Shown piece by piece: positions 38,177 to 47,150 of a stretch of DNA of 58,174 nt. The notes beneath the pieces are model-generated. The model saw only the letters and a list, made by a program, of their open reading frames with translations. It was not told the DNA's origin and did not search any database. The stretch's first letter is position 1, and each line of letters begins with the position of its first letter. Source of the DNA: DAIOFH01 sp036745875. GTDB lineage: Bacteria > Planctomycetota > SZUA-567. The position numbers were made by a program, and so were the translations under genes. The stretch covers positions 1 to 58,174 of the forward strand of contig DAIOFH010000003.1 of NCBI GenBank assembly GCA_036745875.1. Reading direction: 5' to 3'.

Positions 38177-38206
38177 AAGGCGGGTCCGTTGCCGGACCTG
38201 CCTTTT
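38177..38206 (+). terminator. Terminator after the Pro-rich exported protein
   Basis: 12-bp stem AAGGCGGGTCCG / CGGACCTGCCTT (one wobble), loop TTGC, then TTTT. Confidence 0.9.
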
Positions 38207-38241
38207 AATATATTCCATAGTATTTCCAGCATTCGTCCAGA

Positions 38242-38454
38242 TCAGTCGTCGATGCCGACCATCACCGACGTCGCCTTGATCACGGCATAGGCATCCTTAC
38301 CCACGGCGAGTTCCAATTCCTTGATGGCATTCATGGAAATGGTGGAGGTGATCTTGTTTCCGCCGCCGATGTCTATGGTTACGATGCCGTTGACCGCTCC
38401 TTGCTCGATATTGGTTATTTTGCCCTTGAGCTGGTTGCGCGCGCTTAACTTCAT
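38242..38454 (-). CDS. Molbindin (Mop/TOBE-domain molybdate-binding protein)
   Basis: 70 residues making up one complete Mop domain: KLSARNQLKGKITNIEQGAV, NGIVTIDIGGG, ITSTISMNAIKELEL and GKDAYAVIKATSVMVGID. Such proteins oligomerise and store molybdate or tungstate in the cytoplasm. AAGGAAA precedes the ATG. It starts 13 bp after the trypsin-Sel1 gene and is probably cotranscribed, which is unexpected because no molybdate transporter or Mo-enzyme gene is nearby. Confidence 0.93.
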   Translation of the reverse strand: MKLSARNQLKGKITNIEQGAVNGIVTIDIGGGNKITSTISMNAIKELELAVGKDAYAVIKATSVMVGIDD

Positions 38455-38467
38455 AATTTTCCTTTCG

Positions 38468-40381
38468 TTAAAATTTCACCAGGTTGGTCTTGATCTCTTC
38501 CTGAATTTTCCGGCCGGTGACAATCAGTTCCATGCGGTCGGACTGGTCGAATTGATCCAGAATATGTGCGCTAAACGGCATATCGCCCTGCGACGTATAG
38601 CCGTGTGTGCCGACGCCGCGCGATTCCGCGAGTGCAACGCAGGCCCAGGCTGCTATGGCTATGCCGAAATCCTCCTTGTCCAGGAATTGATTCCAGTAGC
38701 TCATGCCGTTTACGAACAAAGCCACCCTGTTCTTGGCATCGAGAGCGGCATTTGTGTAGTGGTTCAGATTTGGAATGCTTACATCGTCATCTCTAAAGAA
38801 TGAATAGTCGCACAGCAGCCCCATCGCCCAGATATCGCCTTTTTCCGCCGCTTCCAGCGCCAGCGTAAGGGCGAGATCACCGTTTTCCTCCACTATTTCG
38901 CTTTCATAATACAAATGGGCAAGCAGGGATGTTCCCTGGGCGTAACCGTTGTTCGCCGTTTCGAACGCGCACTTCAAGGCGGTAAAATGGTCGCGCGGAT
39001 AATTATCGCTGCCAAAATAGTTATGGAACCCCAACAGCGCGATGCAATTTTCGTTGCCCATTTCAGCGCCAATCAGCGCCAGGTGCCGCGACCTTCCCTC
39101 GTCATATGCCACCCCGTAGCGTTCTCCCTGGTAGTACATGTACGCCTCCAGAGCCAGGAGGTTGAAATCGGCGTTTTCCTTTATCGCCTCGGCGTCGACC
39201 ACATTCGAACAATTGGCCTGCTCCAGCAGTTCCAATGCCCTTTGCGTGCACCGGTGCACATTGTCAAACAGGTATATGGCAGCCAGTCCGCCCCGAATGT
39301 AGCGCTCGGCATTCAACCTTTTGGTTTTCGTCAACAATGAGAACTCCAGCCATTTGATAGCCTCAGCCTGGTCCTTGGCAAAGCCGACCTCGCCAAGATA
39401 ATGCAGCAGACCGACCAAGGCCTGGGCTTCGACATTCCCGTCATTGGCCAGAGACAACAACCCTTCCCTTGTTTCGGCATCATTGTTTTCCGGCGTGGCC
39501 GAATAAGCCGTCTTGGCGGTTTTCCGGCCTGAAAGCGCGGGATCAAGCTCGTTTTCCCTTAAGAAACGCACAATGTCGTCGGAGCTGATGGCTATCGACG
39601 ACGCGCTTTCTATTTCCCCCCCGGTAAAGATCATGGTATTGATGCCGATAACGTCTCCGGCCTGGTTGATCAAAGGTCCGCCGCTCATTCCGGCGCTTGA
39701 GGGAGCGGTGTTGATAACCCGCGTTATTTCCCCCGGTATGATCGAACTGATTTCACCGCAGGTGATCATCAGCGGCGTAGCGGGAGTGGGCTTTCTGACA
39801 GTGAATCGGGAAGTAAGGTAACTTGTTTCCTGGTTCGGGATTTGCGACGAGTAACCGAAGGAAACGGCGGCATCAAAATAATCGTAGTTCAACTCGAAAA
39901 CAAGTGCGCCGAGATCGACGCCCTCCGGCCTATCAAAGCGTAGCAACGCCAGGTCATTCTGGTTTTGTTGGGAAGAAAGCGTTATTTCCAGATTATTCAG
40001 ATAGCCGGTTGCAATTATGGCGTTCGCCGCGTATTCGATGAGGCGTTCATTGATTTCGTAGCGGAAAAGCCCATGATCGACAGCTACAAGATCCGCATTT
40101 GTCCTCGGCAGGATATGGTTGAATATGTAAATATTGCGTATGGCTTTTTTGTTCACGACGTGCGCACTGGTGACGACAAAGCCTTCATCGACAATAAAAC
40201 CCGTACCGTATGAATACTGGTTGTATTCCGCATCGCCATACTCCACCAGCACGGCAACCGTGGCGTCGCGGGTCTTTTCGATGACCTCCCTGGCGATGTC
40301 TTTTGACAAGCCTGGCACGCAATGAACAAGGCAAAGAACAAATACGTAACTCAGACGTGGCATGGCTTTTTTATGGTTCAT
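38468..40381 (-). CDS. Exported trypsin-like serine protease with Sel1-like repeats
   Basis: 637 residues. Signal peptide about 1-26. Chymotrypsin/DegP-type protease domain (about 30-280) with an intact triad: H74 in VVTSAHVV, D142 in NDLALLRFD and S232 in SAGMSGGPL. No PDZ domain. From about residue 305 onward come helical Sel1/TPR-like repeats (LANDGNVEAQALVGLLHYLG, GAEMGNENCIALLGFHNYFG, ANNGYAQGTSLLAHLYYESE, AEKGDIWAMGLLCDYSFF), usually protein-binding. A periplasmic protease whose substrate is chosen by the repeats is plausible. GGAGGGAA precedes the ATG. Followed by the molbindin gene. Confidence 0.88.
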   Translation of the reverse strand: MNHKKAMPRLSYVFVLCLVHCVPGLSKDIAREVIEKTRDATVAVLVEYGDAEYNQYSYGTGFIVDEGFVVTSAHVVNKKAIRNIYIFNHILPRTNADLVAVDHGLFRYEINERLIEYAANAIIATGYLNNLEITLSSQQNQNDLALLRFDRPEGVDLGALVFELNYDYFDAAVSFGYSSQIPNQETSYLTSRFTVRKPTPATPLMITCGEISSIIPGEITRVINTAPSSAGMSGGPLINQAGDVIGINTMIFTGGEIESASSIAISSDDIVRFLRENELDPALSGRKTAKTAYSATPENNDAETREGLLSLANDGNVEAQALVGLLHYLGEVGFAKDQAEAIKWLEFSLLTKTKRLNAERYIRGGLAAIYLFDNVHRCTQRALELLEQANCSNVVDAEAIKENADFNLLALEAYMYYQGERYGVAYDEGRSRHLALIGAEMGNENCIALLGFHNYFGSDNYPRDHFTALKCAFETANNGYAQGTSLLAHLYYESEIVEENGDLALTLALEAAEKGDIWAMGLLCDYSFFRDDDVSIPNLNHYTNAALDAKNRVALFVNGMSYWNQFLDKEDFGIAIAAWACVALAESRGVGTHGYTSQGDMPFSAHILDQFDQSDRMELIVTGRKIQEEIKTNLVKF

Positions 40382-40535
40382 CCTGTTCCCTCCTGGTTGT
40401 CAAGTCTTGTGAAAAATATCGGGTATGATTATTTTATCATTTATATACGGTAAAAATACGCCTTATGCAAATAAAACATGGTATTATTCCAGTAGATCAC
40501 CGCGATAGCTGTGAATCGGCGAGAAGGAGACAGAC

Positions 40536-41261
40536 ATGACGGTTCCCGCCTTTTACGCCACACAGGGAACGGTAAGCAATCCCGGCCGCTACGCGGCCCT
40601 CCTGGACGACATGCCGAGTGGAATACATGATCTGTTAGGCGCGGTCATGCCGCTGGTATTCAACGATTTCCTGGCAAAAGCCACGGACGTTCATGTTCCG
40701 GGCGGCAGCGAACAGGATTGCCGGTTTCGCTACCTGGAGCACCGCCTTGAATGTATCGCAAAAAGGGAAAAAACCGCGGTCGCCGACATTCTTTCGGTCG
40801 GAAATTGCCGCGACATCTCACTCTTCATCTGCGCCGCGCTACGACATAAACACATACCGGCGCGTGTTCGTTCCGGCTTCGCCACCTTTTTCGACCCACG
40901 AAAAAAATTCGACCACTGGCTTTGCGAATACTGGAACGACCGGGACAACCGCTGGCAACGCGTGGACGGCTGGGTTTTCCAGGCCGCCGAGAATTTATCT
41001 TCGCTTCCACCACAGTTTTCCGACACGTTTGCCGCGCTGGGCATGGATGCGTTGGATGTGGGATCGGCGTTTTTCCTCAGCGGCGGACAGGCGTGGAGCC
41101 TGTGCAGAAAGGGCGGGGATGATTTCGGCAACTACGGCACAGAGGAGGCGGGACTGGAGGGGGAATGGTTTGTGCGCGACAACATGATCCGCGACCTGTT
41201 TTGCCTGGCAAAAATCGAATCGCTTCCCTGGGATTGCTGGAATGGAATGGGAAATGAATAG
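40536..41261 (+). CDS. Transglutaminase-like cysteine protease-fold protein
   Basis: 241 residues, no signal peptide. Transglutaminase-core triad: C91 in VGNCRDISLFICAALRHKHI, H127 in FDHWLCEYW and D144 in WQRVDG. The C-terminal part (about 150-241) is a less conserved cap with several Trp. The fold covers peptidases, amidases and protein-modifying enzymes; the substrate is unknown. AAGGAG lies 7 bases before the ATG. It is divergent from the protease gene, sharing a 154-bp AT-rich promoter region, and stands alone. Confidence 0.85.
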   Translation: MTVPAFYATQGTVSNPGRYAALLDDMPSGIHDLLGAVMPLVFNDFLAKATDVHVPGGSEQDCRFRYLEHRLECIAKREKTAVADILSVGNCRDISLFICAALRHKHIPARVRSGFATFFDPRKKFDHWLCEYWNDRDNRWQRVDGWVFQAAENLSSLPPQFSDTFAALGMDALDVGSAFFLSGGQAWSLCRKGGDDFGNYGTEEAGLEGEWFVRDNMIRDLFCLAKIESLPWDCWNGMGNE

Positions 41262-41408
41262 GGCATGACAAGCATCGGTCGTGTGGGGAGACACGGGGTA
41301 AGAGAGCAGCGAACCAAACAGTACGTATGGTCGTTGATGGTGAACGACAATTAGCTACTGTGATTTATCGTTATGATTACCATATCTGCGCAAAGGGTAG
41401 TTGGAGTT

Positions 41409-41708
41409 ATGAAGAAATATGCCCGTTTGTTGTTTCTCATAACCCTTTTCATGGGTGTACTGGCCACACGGGTTGAAGCCGCACAGGGTGCGACGTCGCT
41501 CGCCTCCATCAGGGGCGTCACCGCCTCGGATATCGCCAAGATCAAACAAATACGCCAGGCACGGCCGGAAGGCCTGACGTACGGCATGATGCATTCAGAC
41601 GAATCGTTCATAGACGAGGACGGGCAGATCGGTGGATTCACCCGTCTGATTTGCGAACGTCTCAGCCAATTGTTCGGGATCAAAGTCGTGCCGAAGCTGG
41701 TCGGCTGA
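41409..41708 (+). pseudogene. N-terminal part of a sensor diguanylate cyclase, ends at an in-frame TGA
   Basis: Signal-anchor/secretion sequence (KKYARLLFLITLFMGVLATR) followed by the start of a family 3 solute-binding sensor domain (EGLTYGMMHSDESFIDEDGQ). The frame stops at TGA (41706-41708) after LFGIKVVPKLVG, then continues in the same frame as DDLVTGLDTFQIDLTGELTS without another stop to 43598. Homologous sensors have Trp here (VxxxW DxLxxGLxxxxIDxTGELT), so the codon was most likely TGG. TGA is an ordinary stop in other genes of the window, so recoding is unlikely. GGAG lies just before the ATG. Confidence 0.75.
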
Positions 41709-41759
41709 GACGACCTTGTCACTGGACTCGACACCTTTCAAATCGACCTCACGGGCGAA

Positions 41760-43598
41760 TTGACTTCCACTCCCGAGCGTCAGAAGATATATCATCTCAG
41801 TTCACCCATCGCCGAACGCGGTTTTACCGTATACCGCCACGCCTCCCATCCGGAACTTGACCTCATCAATGGCCGCGAACCGTACCGGTACGGTATGTTC
41901 GAGGGCAGCGTCACCTATGACAAGGTACTGGCCACCTCGGAGATTCCATTTGAACCGGTCTTTGTGCAAAACTACCAGGAGGCTGCGGAGGCAATGCGTT
42001 CCGGCAGGGTGGATGCGGTCATCTGCGAAAGCATGATGGACTCCGCCTTTGAGACTTATCCGGATATAGCCTACCAGAAGTATTATCCCCTGGCCTATAC
42101 CACGGTATCCCTGGCGACGGTAAACCCGGAAATCCTGCCGATCATCGAGGTGTTCCAGAAATACCTGGATGCGGGAGGCACGGAGGAGCTGTTCGAGCTG
42201 AATAGGCAGGGGCAACGCGAATACCTCCGCCACAAGCTCATGCAGCAGCTCACGGACGAGGAAAGGAATTTCGTCAACCAGACGATAGACGGCGGACGGG
42301 CCATTCCAGTCGTTGCCGAATTCGACAACTATCCGGCAAGCTTTTACAACTGGCAGGAAAAGGAATGGCAAGGCGTGAGCCACGACATTCTTCATGAAAT
42401 CGAGAGCCTCACCGGACTGCGTTTTGATGTCGTAAACAAGCCGGAGGACGTCTGGAGGACCATTCTCGCCATGCTCAAGAACGGCGAAGCCTCCGTCATC
42501 ACCCATCTGGCGCAGACCAGGAACCGTGACAAGCTTTTCCTCTGGCCGTCCACCCCGTACATGCTCGACAATTGCGCGCTGCTGTCCCGTTCGGACACCG
42601 AGGACATCGCCATCAACAGGGTGCGGTCGACCCGAGTCGGCCTGATCCGTGGCACCGCCTACGAAGAGGCGTTTTACCGTGTGTTTCCGGATTGCGAGAA
42701 GGTTTGCATGTATGAGGACACCATCGCCGGATTCAAGGCGCTGGAAAAAGGCGAGGTGGAATTGGTCATGATGACCCGGAACCTGCTCCTCAGCGCCACC
42801 AATTACATGGAGATGCCCGATTTCAAGATAAACGTCCCCCTGGATGTTTCGTGCAACTCGTACTTCGGCGTCGACCGCGACCAGCCGCAACTGTGCTCGG
42901 TCCTGGATAAAGCCCAGTCGATGGTGGAAACGGATCAGATAGCCGACCGCTGGAGGCGGAAGGTTTTCGATTACAGCAAAAAGATCACCGAGGAACGGGT
43001 GCCGTACCTGATCGCCATATGCATGTTGCTGGCGGCGGTGCTGGGCCTGGTGATAGTGCTGTTCACGACCAAGGTGCGGGCGTCCGACCGCAGGAGCATG
43101 ACCGACCACCTCACCGGTCTTGCCAACAGGCGCAGTTTCGACAAACAGCTGCAGGAGGAATGGGCGCGGGCGATAAAGGACCGCCTCTCCATCAGCCTGT
43201 TGACGGTGGATGTCGATCATTTCAAGAAATTCAACGACACTTACGGTCACCAGCAGGGGGATGTCGTCCTGAAGACGATTGGCGGGGTGTTGCGCGACAC
43301 CGTGCGGCGGGAAAAGGATTTCGCGGCGCGCATCGGCGGCGAGGAATTCGGGGTAATCCTGCCGAACACCGACATGCCTGGCGCTTGGCGGCTTGCGGAG
43401 AAGATCCGCCTGGCGGTGGCGGGCACGATTATCCAGCAGGGAGGCCATGGCGGCGAACAGATTCAGGTGACAGTGAGCGCTGGAGCGGCGACGATCAGAC
43501 CGACACCTTCGGACAGCATGGAAGAGTTCCAATGCCTTTCCGACACCAATCTATACCAGGCGAAACGCCAGGGCCGCAACCGCGTTTGCTGCGTATGA
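41760..43598 (+). pseudogene. Remainder of the sensor diguanylate cyclase (two SBP domains, TM, GGDEF)
   Basis: Same frame as 41409-41708. Numbering from that ATG: the end of the first SBP_bac_3 domain to about 270, a second one to about 520 (AIPVVAEFDNYPASFYNWQE, VITHLAQTRNRDKLFLWPST), a membrane helix 531-552 and a GGDEF domain about 570-728. The active-site RIGGEEF and an upstream RxxD inhibition site (REKD, five residues before GGEEF) are intact, so the enzyme would make cyclic-di-GMP from GTP in response to a periplasmic amino-acid-like ligand. No good start lies at the head of this piece; it needs read-through of the TGA or is dead. The catalytic half shows no other damage, so the nonsense change is recent or a sequencing error. 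Confidence 0.78.
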
Positions 43599-44281
43599 CC
43601 CAGCCCAATGCACCAATGGCGATTAATGGTCCAGCGCAACGTTGATTGCGGGTTTGGGCTACGTCCGACCCCACAATCCTTAAATCCACAAAAACGCCGT
43701 GCGATCGATACGGGCCCAAACACCCTCCCCCGACCATACCAAAAGTTGTTTCCATACAGCCGCAACCGCATCGAGGCAAAGGTACCAAAGTGTACACGCG
43801 CTGGGCAAAGCGCCACACAAAGGTATGAACTCACTTAACTGCCGAAAAAAATAAGTATATCTTACCTGAATTTTCTTTCCTGAATTTCCCGTCTCATGTG
43901 CGCTTGAGAGAATTTTTTAAACATAACAGAGTTAATGAATTAAGACTGCTATGCAATAATTTCATTGGTTTTTATTGGTAATATTTGGTTTTATATTTTC
44001 CACATAAGATGAAAATCTTAAAAATATAATGCATTGAAATATTTGGATTTAAAAGACAAGTGATAAAATTAATAAAAATATGTTGCATACGGGAATTTTC
44101 GAGATATAACAGTTCAAAACCAACCCACACATGTTAGATGCCAATAGAACTCAATTTATACCATACTACCAGCGCCCGACACTAGCAAATGACACTGTAT
44201 TTTATTTAACGTCATGCATAACAGTATCTTACAGGATAACAAATTGTTTTCCGGAACATAAAACCCTGGATTCATCCATAA
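43599..44281. other. Non-coding, AT-rich region before the DeoR gene
   Basis: 683 bp without a credible gene. The first 230 bp are GC-average and contain the inverted repeat AGCCCAA (43602-43608) / TTGGGCT (43654-43660), in the style of common intergenic palindromes. From about 43845 to 44270 the base composition drops sharply to an A/T-rich sequence (TTTTATTGGTAATATTTGG and similar), unlike everything around it. It may hold the DeoR-gene promoter and curved or silencer-bound DNA. Confidence 0.6.
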
Positions 44282-45040
44282 ATGCGCATGCTATCTGAAA
44301 AAAGGCGGAACGAGGTATTGTCGGCTATATCCCGTATCGACGGGGTAAGCGTCAGCGCACTCGCGAAAACCTTTGGCGTATCAATGGAGACAATCCGCAA
44401 AGACATCCGGTTCTGGGAAGAAAAGGGAATCCTCCGCAAAACACATGGAGGCGCGATACTCCATGATAATGACCGGCTGAGCCACATAAACAAGCGAAGC
44501 GTGGAAAACGTCGGCGCGAAAAACGCCATTGCGGCGAAGCTGCTTGAATACATCCCCCGCGCTTCCACCGTTTTTGTCGACAGCGGAAGCACGGCGGTTT
44601 GCGCTGCGAAGCAGCTGGCTTTCCATACCGGTCTCACCATAGTCACCCATTCAGTCCTTGTCGCAAGCGAGCTTGCGGAAAGCGGCAACAAAGTAATGCT
44701 CCTCGGAGGAATACTGCATCCGGAAAGCATGGGCTCGCACGGTCTTTGGGCCGCCAACGCGCTCAAGTCCATCCTCATCGACGTCGCAGTCATCGACAGC
44801 AGCGGATTCAAGGGATTCGACGGGCCTGTCGTCAACGACTTCGCCGATGCCGAGGTAAAGGGTATGGTGGTGCAGCGCTCCAAACTGAAAGTGGTCATCG
44901 CCGACAGCAGCAAATTCTCCACCTCCGGCCTGGTGCAGTATTGCCGCTGGGGCGACGTCGACATCCTTATCACCGATTCCGGCGCGGATCCGGAACGATG
45001 CGAAGAACTCCGCAAGACCACGGAAGTGGTGTTCGCGTAA
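44282..45040 (+). CDS. DeoR-family sugar-operon repressor
   Basis: 252 residues. N-terminal DeoR HTH (about 5-55: VSVSALAKTFGVSMETIRKD, WEEKGILRKTHGGA) and a C-terminal sugar-phosphate-binding domain (about 75-240: STVFVDSGSTAVCAAKQL, VLLGGILHPES, KVVIADSSKF). Likely controls the downstream sugar ABC transporter and xylulokinase genes in response to a phosphorylated intermediate. It begins at the end of the AT-rich region. ATG at 44282 or, two codons later, 44288. Confidence 0.92.
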   Translation: MRMLSEKRRNEVLSAISRIDGVSVSALAKTFGVSMETIRKDIRFWEEKGILRKTHGGAILHDNDRLSHINKRSVENVGAKNAIAAKLLEYIPRASTVFVDSGSTAVCAAKQLAFHTGLTIVTHSVLVASELAESGNKVMLLGGILHPESMGSHGLWAANALKSILIDVAVIDSSGFKGFDGPVVNDFADAEVKGMVVQRSKLKVVIADSSKFSTSGLVQYCRWGDVDILITDSGADPERCEELRKTTEVVFA

Positions 45041-45129
45041 CAACAAATGAACAGTCGATACCTGGACGTATCGCGCCTGTTGGCAGGCGCTTGGTGTTGT
45101 TTTCATCAGTCTTTAGAGGAGAGCACGTT

Positions 45130-45348
45130 ATGAGGAAACTTTTGGGCCTGGCGTTGGCCATGGTTATGATCGCCGGTATCGCCGTTTCCGCGGATGAAAT
45201 CAAGAGAGTCGCCGTCACCGTCGGCAGCCTCGGCAACCCCGGTTTCGTCGTCATGGGCGAAGGCGTCACGCAGGCGGTCAGGGAAAAATACCCGAACGCC
45301 CAAGTCACCGTCGTCTCCGGCGATTACGATTTGTCGAAACAGTCGTAG
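45130..45348 (+). pseudogene. Sugar ABC transporter binding protein, N-terminal fragment ending in TAG
   Basis: RbsB-like periplasmic binding protein: signal peptide 1-22 (RKLLGLALAMVMIAGIAVSA), then EIKRVAVTVGSLGNPGFVVM. The frame meets TAG at 45346-45348 after DYDLSKQS, directly before QMDDFIAADMDVVILNAVD, which is the normal continuation in this family. The amber codon lies at a variable position, so one base change from TCG, CAG or AAG explains it. An ATG four bases on could restart translation but without a signal peptide. AGGAG lies 9 bases upstream of the start. Confidence 0.75.
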
Positions 45349-45351
45349 CAG

Positions 45352-47133
45352 ATGGATGATTTCATCGCCGCCGATATGGACGTCGTCATTCTCAACGCGG
45401 TTGATGTCGAAGGCATCGCACCCGCCGTTCGTCGCGCCAAGGAAGCCGGCATCACCGTCGTCGCCATGGACGTCGGCGCCGAAGGCGGCGTTGACGGCAC
45501 CGTCACTTCCGACAACGTCCAGGCCGGGCGCATCGCGGCGGGATACCTGGTCAAAAGGCTCAACGGCAAAGGCAACGTCATCATCCTGAACGGTCCCCCC
45601 GCCACCGCCATCATCGACCGCGTCGCCGGCGCCAACGCCGAATTCGCCAAACACCCCGGCATCAAGGTCCTCTCGGACAACCAGAACGGCCTTGCCCAGC
45701 GCGACGAAAGCTACCGCATCATGGGCGACCTCCTGACCACCTTCCCCGAAACGAACGCCGTTTTCGGCAACAACGACCCGACAGGCCTCGGCTGCGAACT
45801 CGCCATCAAGCAGGCCGACCGCAAGGACATCATCGTCGCCGGAATATGCCTCATCTACCAGGAGTTGAGCATCGCGCCGGCGATGACCGTGGCGCAAAAC
45901 ATCTTCATGGGCCAGAGCATCGGCTCGTGGGGGCTTGTCAATACCAAGCTTATGAATGATAAGGCGCAGGACATTCTTGACGATCTTGGCGCTCCTTTCA
46001 AGCCGACCGACATCGCAGGTGAACTCAGCCTCGCCGAACAGCAGCAGATAGAAATCGCGCGGGCCCTGAGCCGCAACAGCCGCATCCTGATTATGGACGA
46101 ACCCACCGCGTCCTTGAGCGACAAGGAAATCCAGCACCTCTTTTCCATTGTCAAACGCCTCAAGAGCCAGGGCATTCTGATTGTTTTCATCAGCCATCGC
46201 CTTGACGAGGTGCTGCAAATCTCCGACCGAGCCTCGGTCCTCCGCGACGGCAAATACATCGGCACCCTCCACGAGGGCGAAATCGACCAGAACCGCATCG
46301 TCTCCATGATGGTCGGCCGCGACCTGGGCGATTATTTTGACCATGAATTCAATGAGAACGTGGTCCCCGACTACTTTATTGTGGACAACTACGGCGACGA
46401 CGACGTCATCGACAGCGTGACTTTCAGCGTGGGCAAGGGGGAAATCCTCGGCATCGCCGGGCTGGTAGGGGCCGGCCGTAGCGAAATGGCCAGGATGATC
46501 TTCGGCGCCGACCCGCACAAACACGGCAGGCTCATCCTTTCCGGCAAGAAAATCACGGTGAACTCCCCCGGCGACGCCATCCGCAACTGTGTAGGGTTCG
46601 TGCCGGAAGACCGCAAAGGTCAGGGCCTGTTTCTCGAAATGGCGTCATCCGACAACATAGCGATGAACATCCTCCCTGAAATAAGCAGCTTCGGGTATAT
46701 TTCGGGAAAAAGTACAAACAACCATTCTGCCCGCTTCATCCAGTCCATGTCGATCCGGGTCGCGACGCCACGTACTCCCGCGATGTCCCTGTCCGGCGGC
46801 AACCAACAAAAGCTTCTTCTCGCACGCTGGATTTCGATCAGGCCAAACGTCCTCATCCTCGACGAGCCGACCAGGGGCGTCGATGTCGGTTCCAAAAGCG
46901 AAATCTACCGCCTGATCGGCCATCTCGCCAAGGATGGCGTCGCCGTCATATTCATCTCCAGCGAACTGCCGGAAATCATCGGCATGTCGCAGCGTGTGCT
47001 GGTGATGCGCAACGGCGGCATCGTCTCCGAAATCAAGAACAAGGCGGACATGACGGAGGAGCACATCCTTTCCTATGCGTCGGGGGTGAAAGCCGCCGAC
47101 TACGTCCCCTCCGTCGGGGCTGTTTATCAATAA
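45352..47133 (+). pseudogene. In-frame fusion: binding-protein core joined to truncated sugar ABC ATPase
   Basis: Residues 1-165 are the continuing RbsB-like binding protein (GITVVAMDVGAEGGVDGTVT, NAVFGNNDPTGLG, IIVAGI). At about 45841-45850 the sequence switches to an RbsA-type ATPase: CLIYQELSIAPAMTVAQNIF. Lost are roughly 70-80 C-terminal residues of the binding protein, the intergenic spacer and roughly 75-80 N-terminal residues of the ATPase, including the first Walker A. The first nucleotide domain keeps LSLAEQQQIEIARAL and LIMDEPTASLS; the second is complete (GLVGAGRSEMARM, SLSGGNQQKLLLARW, ILDEPTRGVDVGS). Such a fusion cannot be a working importer, as one half belongs in the periplasm. 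A deletion between short matches (GI) or a misassembly explains it. Confidence 0.78.
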
Positions 47134-47150
47134 ACAATGAGGATTCAAGC

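Noticed and set aside
41706..41708. UGA recoded as tryptophan in this organism
   Set aside because: UGA ends intact genes here, e.g. purL and the TetR regulator, so it is a normal stop.
43608..43838. Two overlapping small frames after the diguanylate cyclase
   Set aside because: No ribosome site; sequence falls in palindromic intergenic DNA. A small gene here is not supported.
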